DNA of 64,000 nt, taken from positions 62,001 to 126,000 of the forward strand of contig NZ_CYUD01000004.1 in assembly GCF_001458295.1 (NCBI RefSeq), written 5' to 3'. The position numbers and the translations under genes were made by a program. Origin of the DNA: Ruegeria denitrificans (GTDB lineage Bacteria > Pseudomonadota > Alphaproteobacteria > Rhodobacterales > Rhodobacteraceae). Position 1 is the first letter of the stretch, and every line of letters begins with the position of its first letter. Shown piece after piece: positions 37,345 through 45,575 of this stretch. Below the pieces are notes generated by a model that saw only the letters and a program-made list of their open reading frames with translations, ran no database searches and was not told the DNA's origin.

Positions 37345-38846
37345 TGAGATCGCTCCTGATTTTCCAGCAAGAACCGGTTGCGCAGAAAGTCTTGCATGTC
37401 CGTGTCGATGGCGCTGATCCACTGATCTGCAGACAAAGGCCGAGTGCCGTCAATCTGAGCTTGGATGGTCGTATTCTCGCCCTTGCCGGTTTCGTTGTCG
37501 AATACCGTGTCATCCGCGCCAATTCCGGCTTCCTCACCGGTGTCGGACTGTTCGCGCGTGGTTTCAACATAGTCCAGAACAGCAGTGGCGACTTCCAAAT
37601 TATGTTGCGCTTCCGGCCAGTTGGGGCGACGATTCAAAGCTGTTTCAAAGGCTGCTATGGCAGGTCGGTATTCCCGGTTTCGGATGCGTGCCATACCTTC
37701 GGCAAAGGCAGCTTCCGCGGTGTTAAGCTCCGCAAAGATCGCTGCGGCCTCAGGGTATTGGCCTGCCTTCAGGCGGGCGTATCCTTCGTAATAGGGGTTT
37801 TCGAATAACTCTGCCGCGTCGGCAAAGCGCTTTTGGTTCATGGCGATCTGACCTTGTTGATCCGCTGTCAGAAACCAATCACGCCATCCGTCAGCTTTGG
37901 CCGGACCAGACGGTTGCACCAGGAACAGCCCCAGTAGGGCCCACCGGATGACCCAACCTCGCCGAAACCAAAGAAGGGACAACAGCGCCGCAGGCCACGC
38001 TAAAACCCATCCGTGATCCTGCCAATCAAGCCGGTCCTCGTCATCCAGCGCATCGACATACGCCGATTGTATTTGCCTCAGCAACTGTGTGACATCGCGG
38101 TCATCATTTGAAAACGGGACGGCGGTTGCATTTTTCAACGTGTTCAACTGAACAATTTGTTTGCTGTCAGGCAGCATTGTCAGAAAGAACACCTGCGATG
38201 ACGCGGTCTGGAGCTCTGGAATTTGCGAAGGGTCGAGATCGTCCAGAGCAAACAGAACGGCACCCGGTGTCTCACTGTCATCCAATATACTTTGCGCCAG
38301 CGTCAATGCGTCGCCTGCGGCATCTCCGGACGTTGGCATGACGGCTGGGCTCAGGCCCTCGAGCAGCGGGCGAAGGATGTTTGCATCTTCGGTCAATGGG
38401 GCTACCCGGTGGGGAGAGCCAGCATAGGCAACCAAAGCGGTCGGGGCTCCGGACCGTGCGTTGATAATATCCGTGATCTTGAATTTCGCTCGTTGCAGCC
38501 GTGACGGGGTCAGGTCAGTACTTTCCATGCTATCGGTGACCTTCAAAGCGATCACTAAGGGTGCCGTGTCAGCAACCAGAGGATTGGTCGCCCGCGTCCA
38601 GGTCGGACCAGCAGCGGCGATGGTGATCAACGCTGCGACGAACATGGCGACGTCTATCGGATAAATTTGGCGTTTTTCATCCGTACCCAGCGTAAGTGCC
38701 CGGGCAAGATGAGGCGCGATACCCGCAGGCAAGTCAGCTTGGCCCTTACGTTTTGGGATGACCAGCCACCACAGTCCGACAATTGGAATTAGAAATAAGA
38801 GATAACTTATTCTGATAAAATGAAATTCTGTTACCGCCTCGATCAT
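37341..38846 (-). CDS. BatB/BatC-like VWA-TPR membrane protein with degenerate MIDAS
   Basis: The protein has 501 residues from the ATG at 38846, preceded by AGGAGAG. Two N-terminal helices are followed by a VWA domain (residues about 95-270), a further helix pair, and TPR-like repeats near residues 340-430 (FAEGMARIRNREYRPAIAAFE). The MIDAS position that should read DxSxS reads K102-V-T-D-S, so the metal-binding aspartate is replaced by lysine. It ends with a polar, acidic stretch. It overlaps BatA upstream and BatD downstream by 4 bases each. Confidence 0.87.
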   Translation of the reverse strand: MIEAVTEFHFIRISYLLFLIPIVGLWWLVIPKRKGQADLPAGIAPHLARALTLGTDEKRQIYPIDVAMFVAALITIAAAGPTWTRATNPLVADTAPLVIALKVTDSMESTDLTPSRLQRAKFKITDIINARSGAPTALVAYAGSPHRVAPLTEDANILRPLLEGLSPAVMPTSGDAAGDALTLAQSILDDSETPGAVLFALDDLDPSQIPELQTASSQVFFLTMLPDSKQIVQLNTLKNATAVPFSNDDRDVTQLLRQIQSAYVDALDDEDRLDWQDHGWVLAWPAALLSLLWFRRGWVIRWALLGLFLVQPSGPAKADGWRDWFLTADQQGQIAMNQKRFADAAELFENPYYEGYARLKAGQYPEAAAIFAELNTAEAAFAEGMARIRNREYRPAIAAFETALNRRPNWPEAQHNLEVATAVLDYVETTREQSDTGEEAGIGADDTVFDNETGKGENTTIQAQIDGTRPLSADQWISAIDTDMQDFLRNRFLLENQERSQ

Positions 38847-39826
38847 GTCGCTCTCCTGCGACGTTGTTCGATATGGAAGCCTGCCGAACTGCAAAGGAAA
38901 ACGATCAGAGCGATCAGCAATGGGTAATGCGTCAGACTTTCGCGTGGGCGATAGCTTTGGGTTTCGACAATTCTGGGGTTCTGCTCATCGATGCGCTGGT
39001 AGGTGTCGCTGAGCACGGTCTGATCATTAGCAAAGAAATATTGACCACCGGTGCGATCTGCGATGGCTTGCAGCGCCTCCAGATCCACGCGATCTTCGCC
39101 CGAGGCATTGGGATCTCCAACACCGATGGTATAAATAACCACACCTTTATCCGCAGCGATGGCGGCCGCATTTGTGGGCGTCATACGGCTGGACGTATCC
39201 GCTCCGTCGCTGAGCACGATCATCAAGCGCTGATCTACCTCGCTTGTATCGAAGATACGTATACCCAGTCCGATGGCGTCGCCCAAAGCCGTGTTCGGTC
39301 CAGCCATGCCAACCTGAGTTTGGTCCAGGAACCCATTCAAACTATTCAAGTCTTCGGTAAATGGAGCTTGTACGAAAGCGCGGGTGCCAAAGATAATCAG
39401 CGCCATACGGTCACCCTGACGTTCGGCTATGAAAGTGCGCAGAACGTCCTTTACCGCTGCCAACCGTTGCGTGGGCGTTCCATCCGTGGATTGGAAATCG
39501 CGTTGATCCATCGAACCCGAGATATCGAGGGCCAGAACAACGTCTCGGGCGGATTTCTCAATGACGATCGGATCCGCCAGCTTTTCGGGGCGGGCAAGCG
39601 CTGTGACCAGCAGCAACCAGATTAAGATTGCCACAAAGCTCTGCAGCATCGACCGCTGTGGGATCGCTGACCCGGATTGTGGTTCAGCCCCGGCTGCCTT
39701 AGCGACATGGCGGAAAAAAGGGATGCGGATTGCGTTTGTTTGTTCGCGATGAGGCGGCACAAACCAGTAGACCAACAGCGGTAACGGCAAAAGCAGAAAA
39801 GCCCAGGGTGCAGCGAATGAAATCAT
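38843..39826 (-). CDS. BatA-like VWA domain membrane protein
   Basis: The 327-residue protein has two N-terminal transmembrane helices, a cytoplasm/periplasm-exposed VWA domain and a C-terminal helix. The MIDAS is intact: D101-I-S-G-S, a threonine in NTALGDAIGLG, and IVLSDGADTSS. It is the canonical metal-dependent VWA member of the operon, in contrast with its degenerate partner downstream. It overlaps DUF4381 upstream by 4 bases. Confidence 0.91.
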   Translation of the reverse strand: MISFAAPWAFLLLPLPLLVYWFVPPHREQTNAIRIPFFRHVAKAAGAEPQSGSAIPQRSMLQSFVAILIWLLLVTALARPEKLADPIVIEKSARDVVLALDISGSMDQRDFQSTDGTPTQRLAAVKDVLRTFIAERQGDRMALIIFGTRAFVQAPFTEDLNSLNGFLDQTQVGMAGPNTALGDAIGLGIRIFDTSEVDQRLMIVLSDGADTSSRMTPTNAAAIAADKGVVIYTIGVGDPNASGEDRVDLEALQAIADRTGGQYFFANDQTVLSDTYQRIDEQNPRIVETQSYRPRESLTHYPLLIALIVFLCSSAGFHIEQRRRRAT

Positions 39827-40299
39827 CTGCGCCCCCTTTTCACTTTGTGGGTTTTAATCCAGGCGCGTGCCATATGTGAAACTTCTCCGCTTGGCGGGCA
39901 TATTCTATAAGGAGCCTCGAGCAGCAAGCGAGAGGCTGACTGTGAAATTGATACTTTATCAGAAGTTTGCTGAAGAAATTTAATCCAGTCCTCCCCATGT
40001 AGGCCAGCGACTTGCGCGCGTGGATAGGCGGCAAGTGCGGTACGTCGTAGAACCTCTGCTATTTTTGCGGGGTCGTCGCCTGCGACCTGCAGATCGGTCA
40101 GGGCAGCCCGTCGATAGGCGTTGGCTTGGCGATGTCGTTGGAACAGGTAAATTTCAATAAATATGGCCAGAAACAATATGACGGCAAGACCGAGCCAACC
40201 CCAGGTCTGCGGTGTCATTGGTATTGGTTCGGGTGGCGGTGCAGGGACAAGCATGTCCAGCAGCTCGACCAGGGATTTACCTTCCACATCAACGCTCAT
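39823..40299 (-). CDS. DUF4381 family membrane protein
   Basis: The 158-residue protein has one transmembrane helix near residues 30-50 (WGWLGLAVILFLAIFIEIYLF) after a proline-rich PAPPPEPIPMTPQ segment, and a helical cytoplasmic domain with LRRTALAAYPRAQVAGLHGEDWIKFL. This is the usual DUF4381 layout. These proteins always sit between DUF58 and BatA genes in such operons. It overlaps both neighbours by 4 bases. Confidence 0.87.
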   Translation of the reverse strand: MSVDVEGKSLVELLDMLVPAPPPEPIPMTPQTWGWLGLAVILFLAIFIEIYLFQRHRQANAYRRAALTDLQVAGDDPAKIAEVLRRTALAAYPRAQVAGLHGEDWIKFLQQTSDKVSISQSASRLLLEAPYRICPPSGEVSHMARAWIKTHKVKRGRR

Positions 40300-41243
40300 G
40301 CCCGTCCTCCGGGATGACCGAACAGTTTCAGCAATTGATCCAGGGTCGGTTCTGACGTTGTGAGTGGGACAATCGGAAAGCCATAGCGCCGTGACCAGAG
40401 GCGTAATTGCGCCAACCGGTCATCCATTGCCGCTTTGATGCGGCTGGCCAGGTCAGGTTTGAAGCTGTCGAGTTGGATTTGTTTCGTTCCGTCCGAGACG
40501 GTTACTTTCAACCCAGAGGTCAGCTGATGAGCGCTGGGATCGGAAATATTGAAAAGAATAAGGTCGTTTGACTGCGCCAATCGGCTCAACAAGCGTTCTG
40601 ATGCTTCGTCCAGACCATCGAAATCGGAAAATACACAGATCAGCGCGTTGGTATGTGCAATACTGACGGCCTGCTTGAGAACGTCGTTCAGATTGATAGT
40701 TGGTTCTGGGCGCAAGGATGCGTTTAAGCCGCTGTTCATGGCCGCGACCGAGGAAATGAACCTCGTCAAGGCAGAAGCGCGGCGTTGAGGGCAATGTTCG
40801 GCAAGATCTGTATCACCAAAGACAATCCCACCGACACGGTCGCCTTGGGAAAGGACTCGATGAGCCGCAATTGCAGCGGCTTCGGCCGCGATGACCGATT
40901 TCATGTACACTTCGGTGCCAAAAAACATGGAAACACGTTGATCAACCAGCAATAGGGCAGGGCGATCCCGTTCTTCGGTGTAGACCCTAACATGAGGTTT
41001 TCCGGTGCGCGCTGTTACTTTCCAGTCGATTGTTCGAATGTCGTCGCCGGGTAGATAGCCGCGCAGTTCCTCAAAATTCAGACCACGCCCCCGCAGGCGC
41101 GATGCATGACGCCCGTTCAGGATCGAGCGCGCGGGTTGTTTCGGCAAAAGGCTGAGGGCGCGCGATTTTGCACCAAGACGCAACAGATGTTGGGCATCCA
41201 CGTGTATGCGTGGGTCATTGGGATATGTGGCTGTTTTGGCCAC
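40296..41243 (-). CDS. DUF58 domain protein of the Bat operon
   Basis: The protein has about 315 residues from a GTG at 41243 with GGAGAG 6 bases upstream; a TTG at 41261 is an alternative with no better ribosome site. DUF58 hallmarks are RGRGLNFEELRGYLPGDDIRTIDWKVTARTG near residue 48 and RPALLLVDQRVSMFFGT near residue 90, a VWA-like strand. It partners with MoxR ATPases. It begins 18 bases after the MoxR stop. Confidence 0.88.
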   Translation of the reverse strand: MAKTATYPNDPRIHVDAQHLLRLGAKSRALSLLPKQPARSILNGRHASRLRGRGLNFEELRGYLPGDDIRTIDWKVTARTGKPHVRVYTEERDRPALLLVDQRVSMFFGTEVYMKSVIAAEAAAIAAHRVLSQGDRVGGIVFGDTDLAEHCPQRRASALTRFISSVAAMNSGLNASLRPEPTINLNDVLKQAVSIAHTNALICVFSDFDGLDEASERLLSRLAQSNDLILFNISDPSAHQLTSGLKVTVSDGTKQIQLDSFKPDLASRIKAAMDDRLAQLRLWSRRYGFPIVPLTTSEPTLDQLLKLFGHPGGRA

Positions 41244-41261
41244 GGGCCTCTCTCCGATCAA

Positions 41262-42239
41262 TCAGGGCAGCGCCACAAGGCGCAGAATTTCCGTAATTAC
41301 GTCGTCCGGTGTCTTGGCACTTCCTTGGGCCTCGAAGCTCAGCGTGATACGATGGCGAAACACGTCATGCGCAATGGAACGAATGTCGGCGGGGTCGACA
41401 TAGTCCCGCTCCTTCATCCAGGCGTGCGCGCGCCCGCATTTGTCCAGTGCAAGCGAGGCACGTGGACTGGCACCAATCTCGATCCAGCTGGCCAGCTCTT
41501 CGCTGTATTTCTCGGGGGTTCGAGTCGCCTGAACCAGATCGGCCATGTAGCGCTCCATAGCTTCGGACACGTGGACCTGGCCGATCTCGGACCTTGCTTG
41601 AAAAACGGCGTCTTGTGGGATCGGGGGTTGAGGTTTCTTGAACATGCCGGACCCGGCAACAATTTCTTCGCTGCGGACCAGCCGAATGACCTCTACCTCG
41701 TCTTCAACCGGGGGGTAGCTGATCTGGACGTGCATCAGAAACCTGTCCATCTGCGCTTCGGGCAGGGGGTAGGTGCCTTCCTGCTCGATCGGGTTTTGCG
41801 TGGCCATCACAATGAATAACGGCTCCATCTTGTGCGTAGTACCCGAGACGGTGACCTGTCGTTCCTCCATCGCCTCCAACAGTGCGGCTTGTACTTTGGC
41901 GGGTGCGCGGTTGATCTCATCGGCCAGAACGATATTGGCAAAGATTGGGCCGGGATCGAACCGAAAGGTGCCGCCATCACTGGTTTGCTGGAATACTTCG
42001 GTGCCGGTTACGTCGGATGGCAGCAGGTCGGGCGTGAATTGTATCCGGCTGAACCTGGCATCAAGATTGCGCGCCATAGCTTTGACCGCTCGGGTTTTTG
42101 CCAGGCCGGGCAGACCTTCGATCAACAGATTTCCGTTAGCCAGCAAACCGATGAGCAGCCGGTCTATCACCTCGACCTGCCCGATAATTGACTGCCCCAT
42201 ACGAGCTTTGAGATCATTTATCTGATTAAGTGCATTCAT
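41262..42239 (-). CDS. moxR: MoxR-family AAA+ ATPase
   Basis: The 325-residue AAA+ protein has Walker A GLPGLAKT near residue 42, Walker B as ANIVLADEINRAP near residue 107, sensor 1 FIVMATQNPIEQEGTYPLPEAQ, and an arginine-finger region in DRFLMHVQ. MoxR ATPases act as chaperone-like remodelers for VWA proteins. It is the first gene of the six-gene unit moxR-DUF58-DUF4381-batA-batB/C-batD. Two dyads lie just upstream. Confidence 0.94.
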   Translation of the reverse strand: MNALNQINDLKARMGQSIIGQVEVIDRLLIGLLANGNLLIEGLPGLAKTRAVKAMARNLDARFSRIQFTPDLLPSDVTGTEVFQQTSDGGTFRFDPGPIFANIVLADEINRAPAKVQAALLEAMEERQVTVSGTTHKMEPLFIVMATQNPIEQEGTYPLPEAQMDRFLMHVQISYPPVEDEVEVIRLVRSEEIVAGSGMFKKPQPPIPQDAVFQARSEIGQVHVSEAMERYMADLVQATRTPEKYSEELASWIEIGASPRASLALDKCGRAHAWMKERDYVDPADIRSIAHDVFRHRITLSFEAQGSAKTPDDVITEILRLVALP

Positions 42240-42262
42240 TTATTTGGTCCAATCATGGCCAG

Positions 42263-42300
42263 ATGTCAGGAAATGACATGTCAGAGCAACGCTGCAGCGT
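42263..42300. promoter_or_regulatory. Two dyads upstream of the moxR/bat operon
   Basis: ATGTCA-N5-TGACAT occupies 42263-42279, and the 12-base palindrome ACGCTGCAGCGT occupies 42289-42300. They lie 24 and 50 bases before the moxR start, in the expected promoter. Candidate operators by symmetry alone. Confidence 0.45.
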
Positions 42301-42358
42301 AATAGTCAGGAATATTTAGCAATGATCGAAGGTTAGCAGCGTTATCCTCACCGATCCA

Positions 42359-43468
42359 CTATGAAATCCGATCCGCCAGATGTTGCAGGTCAGCTCGAAG
42401 TTCGGGGCGAATTTCGCCGTGGTTTGGCGTGTCGCGCAATGTCTCGAACCAGTATCGTGGGGGGCATTTGCCGGCGGCGCGACTCCAGGTCAGATCACCC
42501 AGCACTGATTGTGCCTTAGAGTTCAAAGCATCAGGTATTTCGATCCCATTCAGGGTTGCCCAGACGCCGCTCCACAGCCGCGCAACGGACCAGGGATTGT
42601 ATCCGCCGCCGCCCAACACAAGCAACCGCGGCGCTATATCTCGCAGGCTGGCAACCGCGCGCCAATGGGCGTTGTTCGAAAGCGCCAGGCGCGATAGCGG
42701 GTCCTCGGCCACCGCGTCCGCGCCGCATTGCAGGACAATGGCCTGAGGATTGAACGAGGCAGTCCCAGGCAGGATGAGCTGATCGAGAATGGCATAGAAT
42801 TCATCATCATTCAGATTGCGCCCAACGGGGAGGTTGAACGCGGCCTCGCCTGCGTCGTAGGTCAATGTGCCGCTGAACGGCCAGCGGCGCGCCTCATGAA
42901 CCGAGATCATGCGAACTTTGGTTGAACCGTGAAAAGCAGCCTCGACCCCATCGCTGTGGTGCGCGTCGATATCGACATAGACGATCCGGTCGAGGCCATT
43001 TTTCAGCAAGGTCAGGATCGCAAGAACCGGATCGTTTAGATAGCAAAAACCATTGGCGCGGTTTGCAAGTCCGTGATGCGTGCCGCCCGCCGGGCTATAG
43101 ACGATACCACCGTCTCGGATCAGTTCCGCCCCCAGAATTGACCCACCAGCAGCGGTGGCCGGACGTCGGTACATTTCGGCGAATACCGGGTTTGACAGTG
43201 TGCCCAGAGCATATTTTTCCCGCGTCTCGTCCGACACGGCCTGATCCCGCTCAGCCCTTTGCAGGGCGGCGATATAGTCCGGCGTGTGAAACGCATGAAG
43301 CGCAGCGGGTTTTGCGCAGGGGCTGACGCGATAGTTTGATGTCGTCAACCAACCTTGGGCTCGGCACAGATCAATGACGGTGGATACGCGCGGAATGGCC
43401 AGCGGGTGTTTTGAGCCATAGGTCGAACTACGATAGATCTCCGATCCGATGAACAGAGGCGCGTGCAT
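42359..43468 (-). CDS. Histone deacetylase family protein (class II/AcuC-like)
   Basis: The 369-residue protein has the arginase-deacetylase fold. Zinc-site and charge-relay features are visible: SPAGGTHHGLANRANGFCYLNDP near residue 128, YVDIDAHHSDGVEAAF near residue 165 with Asp/His ligands, and QCGADAVAEDPLSRL near residue 245. Bacterial members remove acetyl groups from polyamines, small molecules or acetyl-lysine. The substrate here is open. It lies on its own between the Bat operon and an AI-2E-type gene. Confidence 0.91.
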   Translation of the reverse strand: MHAPLFIGSEIYRSSTYGSKHPLAIPRVSTVIDLCRAQGWLTTSNYRVSPCAKPAALHAFHTPDYIAALQRAERDQAVSDETREKYALGTLSNPVFAEMYRRPATAAGGSILGAELIRDGGIVYSPAGGTHHGLANRANGFCYLNDPVLAILTLLKNGLDRIVYVDIDAHHSDGVEAAFHGSTKVRMISVHEARRWPFSGTLTYDAGEAAFNLPVGRNLNDDEFYAILDQLILPGTASFNPQAIVLQCGADAVAEDPLSRLALSNNAHWRAVASLRDIAPRLLVLGGGGYNPWSVARLWSGVWATLNGIEIPDALNSKAQSVLGDLTWSRAAGKCPPRYWFETLRDTPNHGEIRPELRADLQHLADRIS

Positions 43469-43471
43469 CGC

Positions 43472-44551
43472 TTAGCTTGCGTTTCCGGGGCGGATATCTT
43501 CACCCAGTTTTCCATCCAGAGACATCAGGATGGCCACAGGACGCAGAGCCGGAATATGGCTGAATACGATAAGGATACAGACGGTCAACGGCACGCTGAG
43601 GAATGCGCCGATCAGGCCCCAGATCGTGGTCCAGAACATTAGCGCCAGGATGACCAGAAAGGTGGACATGTTCAGCGAACGCCCCAAAAAAGCGGGGTCA
43701 AGGAAGTTGCCAATCAGGAATTGAATCGTACCACAGCCCAAAATGATCACCAAAAATGGCCCAATGCTTTCGAACTGCACCAGTGCAATCAGGGATGGGA
43801 AGATCACCGCGATGATCGAACCGATGGACGGGATGAAGTTCAGCGCGAAGGTCAGCACCGCCCAGGTTTCGGCAAATTCCAGCCCGAGTATCTTGAAGAC
43901 AGAGTAGCTGATACTTGCCGTAATCAGGCTGATCAGGGTTTTCACCCCGACATAGCGCTGCAGGCTGAACGAGATCGCATCCAGAATGGCGGCGAATTCG
44001 ATACCCGTTTTGGGATCGCCCGCAGCCAGTTGGATTTTTTTGCGAAAGGCCAGACGCTCGGCCATCAGGAAGGCGACATAGAGGCTAATCAGGAAGAACT
44101 GATTCAACAGCGATGTGGCGCTGCCCAAAAGAACACGCGCAATAAAGGACATGTCGATATTGATCAGGTTGTCGCGGATAAACGCGGTCACGTCATTGCC
44201 CACTAAACCGGTGACGCGGTTGACCGTCTCGTCGAACTGGTTTTCGTAAGTCCCAATCGTACGGGCAAATTGGGTGGCTTGGCTGCCCAGAATATACATG
44301 ATCACGAACAAACCGGCCAAAACGACTGTGACACCGGCAAGATTGGCCAGCCAGACGGGCATGCGGGTCAGGGCGATGATCCGGTCGCTGAGCGCGATGA
44401 TCAGGACATTGACCAGCAAGGCCATCGTCAGCGGGATCAGAAATGCCGAACCTGCGTATAACCCCAGCACCACCAGAGTCGCCACAATCGACACGTCGCG
44501 CACAACCGACAGTTTCAACTTTGTCTGTGTCTCGTCTTTCTCCGGTGTCAT
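43472..44551 (-). CDS. AI-2E family (PerM-like) transporter
   Basis: About 359 residues from the ATG at 44551; a GTG at 44602 would add 17 polar residues. It has eight predicted helices with a large loop between the third and fourth. FALNFIPSIGSIIAVIFPSLIAL near residue 240 is the family signature, and VQFLIGNFLDPAFLGRSLNM-like text follows. Members export small molecules or act as cation/proton antiporters. The autoinducer name is historical. It ends 4 bases from the deacetylase gene start. Confidence 0.88.
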   Translation of the reverse strand: MTPEKDETQTKLKLSVVRDVSIVATLVVLGLYAGSAFLIPLTMALLVNVLIIALSDRIIALTRMPVWLANLAGVTVVLAGLFVIMYILGSQATQFARTIGTYENQFDETVNRVTGLVGNDVTAFIRDNLINIDMSFIARVLLGSATSLLNQFFLISLYVAFLMAERLAFRKKIQLAAGDPKTGIEFAAILDAISFSLQRYVGVKTLISLITASISYSVFKILGLEFAETWAVLTFALNFIPSIGSIIAVIFPSLIALVQFESIGPFLVIILGCGTIQFLIGNFLDPAFLGRSLNMSTFLVILALMFWTTIWGLIGAFLSVPLTVCILIVFSHIPALRPVAILMSLDGKLGEDIRPGNAS

Positions 44552-44708
44552 AGCATGGCCTGTTTCGGAAACTGCGTTTGGCGCGTGTGGTTGATCCTGC
44601 ACAGCAGGGCCGGATTATGCAATGCGCCCAGACATTTGTAAGAGATTATTTGCGTATATCCTCGGATTGCCGGTTCTTTGGGTGTCGCTGCCGGGTTAGG
44701 CTTTCGGA

Positions 44709-45575
44709 ATGAATGCACGTGTGATTCCATTTTTTGGTAGGCCGGTGAAGGCCCTGTGGGTGGCCATTGTTCGCTTTGACGCCAAGAACGGCTTCGTCAT
44801 GAGCAGCCATGTTGCCATGTCTCTAATGCTGGCGCTTTTTCCATTTGCCCTGTTCACCGTGGCCTTAGCCGGGTCTTTGTCGCAGGATTACGTCACCAAT
44901 GAACTGATCGAGCTGATTTTTGGCGCTTGGCCAAAGGATGTGGCGGGACCCATCGTGGCCGAGCTGCGGTCGGTTTTGACGGAATCGGGCTCGGGCGTGA
45001 TTACCCTTGGTGGTTTGCTGGCGGTATTCTTTGCCTCGAACGGGGTGCTGGCCGTGCGCAAGGCAATGAACCAAGCCTATCACGACCATGACAGTTGGCC
45101 GTTCTGGAAAACGCGACTTTTGTGTCTGGGGCTGGTGATCGTCGGGGGTGTCACCATCATGATCATTGCCGCGGTCGAGGTGGTGGTGCCGGTCTACACG
45201 CAACTGGTGTCCGAGAAGACAGATGTGAACGTGTCCGATTGGTTGTCGGTCGATCGCCTGCGCTGGACTTTCACGGTGGCGGTTCCCGCTGGTGTGGTTC
45301 TGCTAGCGCATCTGGTCTTGCCGACTGGGCGGCACAAGCTGCGGCAGATATTACCGGGGGTTCTGCTTACGTTGGCTCTTTGGGCAGCTGGCGGTTGGGG
45401 GTTTTCAGTTTATATTGCGCAGTTTGCCTCATACAGCGCCACTTATGCTGGGTTGGCCGGGGCAATGGCGGCATTGATCTTTCTATATCTGTGTGCGGCA
45501 ATTCTGATCCTTGGTGCCGAATATAATGGTGCCTTGATGGATATGCAGAGCAATCTGGACGGGCAGGCGGTGTGA
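44709..45575 (+). CDS. YihY/BrkB family inner-membrane protein
   Basis: The 288-residue protein has six predicted membrane segments. FVMSSHVAMSLMLALFPFALF near residue 29 and YLCAAILILGAEYNGAL near residue 258 are typical of the YihY/BrkB family, formerly misassigned as ribonuclease BN. Its function is not defined. The stop overlaps the GTG start of the multihaem cytochrome gene by 4 bases, an unusual pairing. Confidence 0.9.
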   Translation: MNARVIPFFGRPVKALWVAIVRFDAKNGFVMSSHVAMSLMLALFPFALFTVALAGSLSQDYVTNELIELIFGAWPKDVAGPIVAELRSVLTESGSGVITLGGLLAVFFASNGVLAVRKAMNQAYHDHDSWPFWKTRLLCLGLVIVGGVTIMIIAAVEVVVPVYTQLVSEKTDVNVSDWLSVDRLRWTFTVAVPAGVVLLAHLVLPTGRHKLRQILPGVLLTLALWAAGGWGFSVYIAQFASYSATYAGLAGAMAALIFLYLCAAILILGAEYNGALMDMQSNLDGQAV

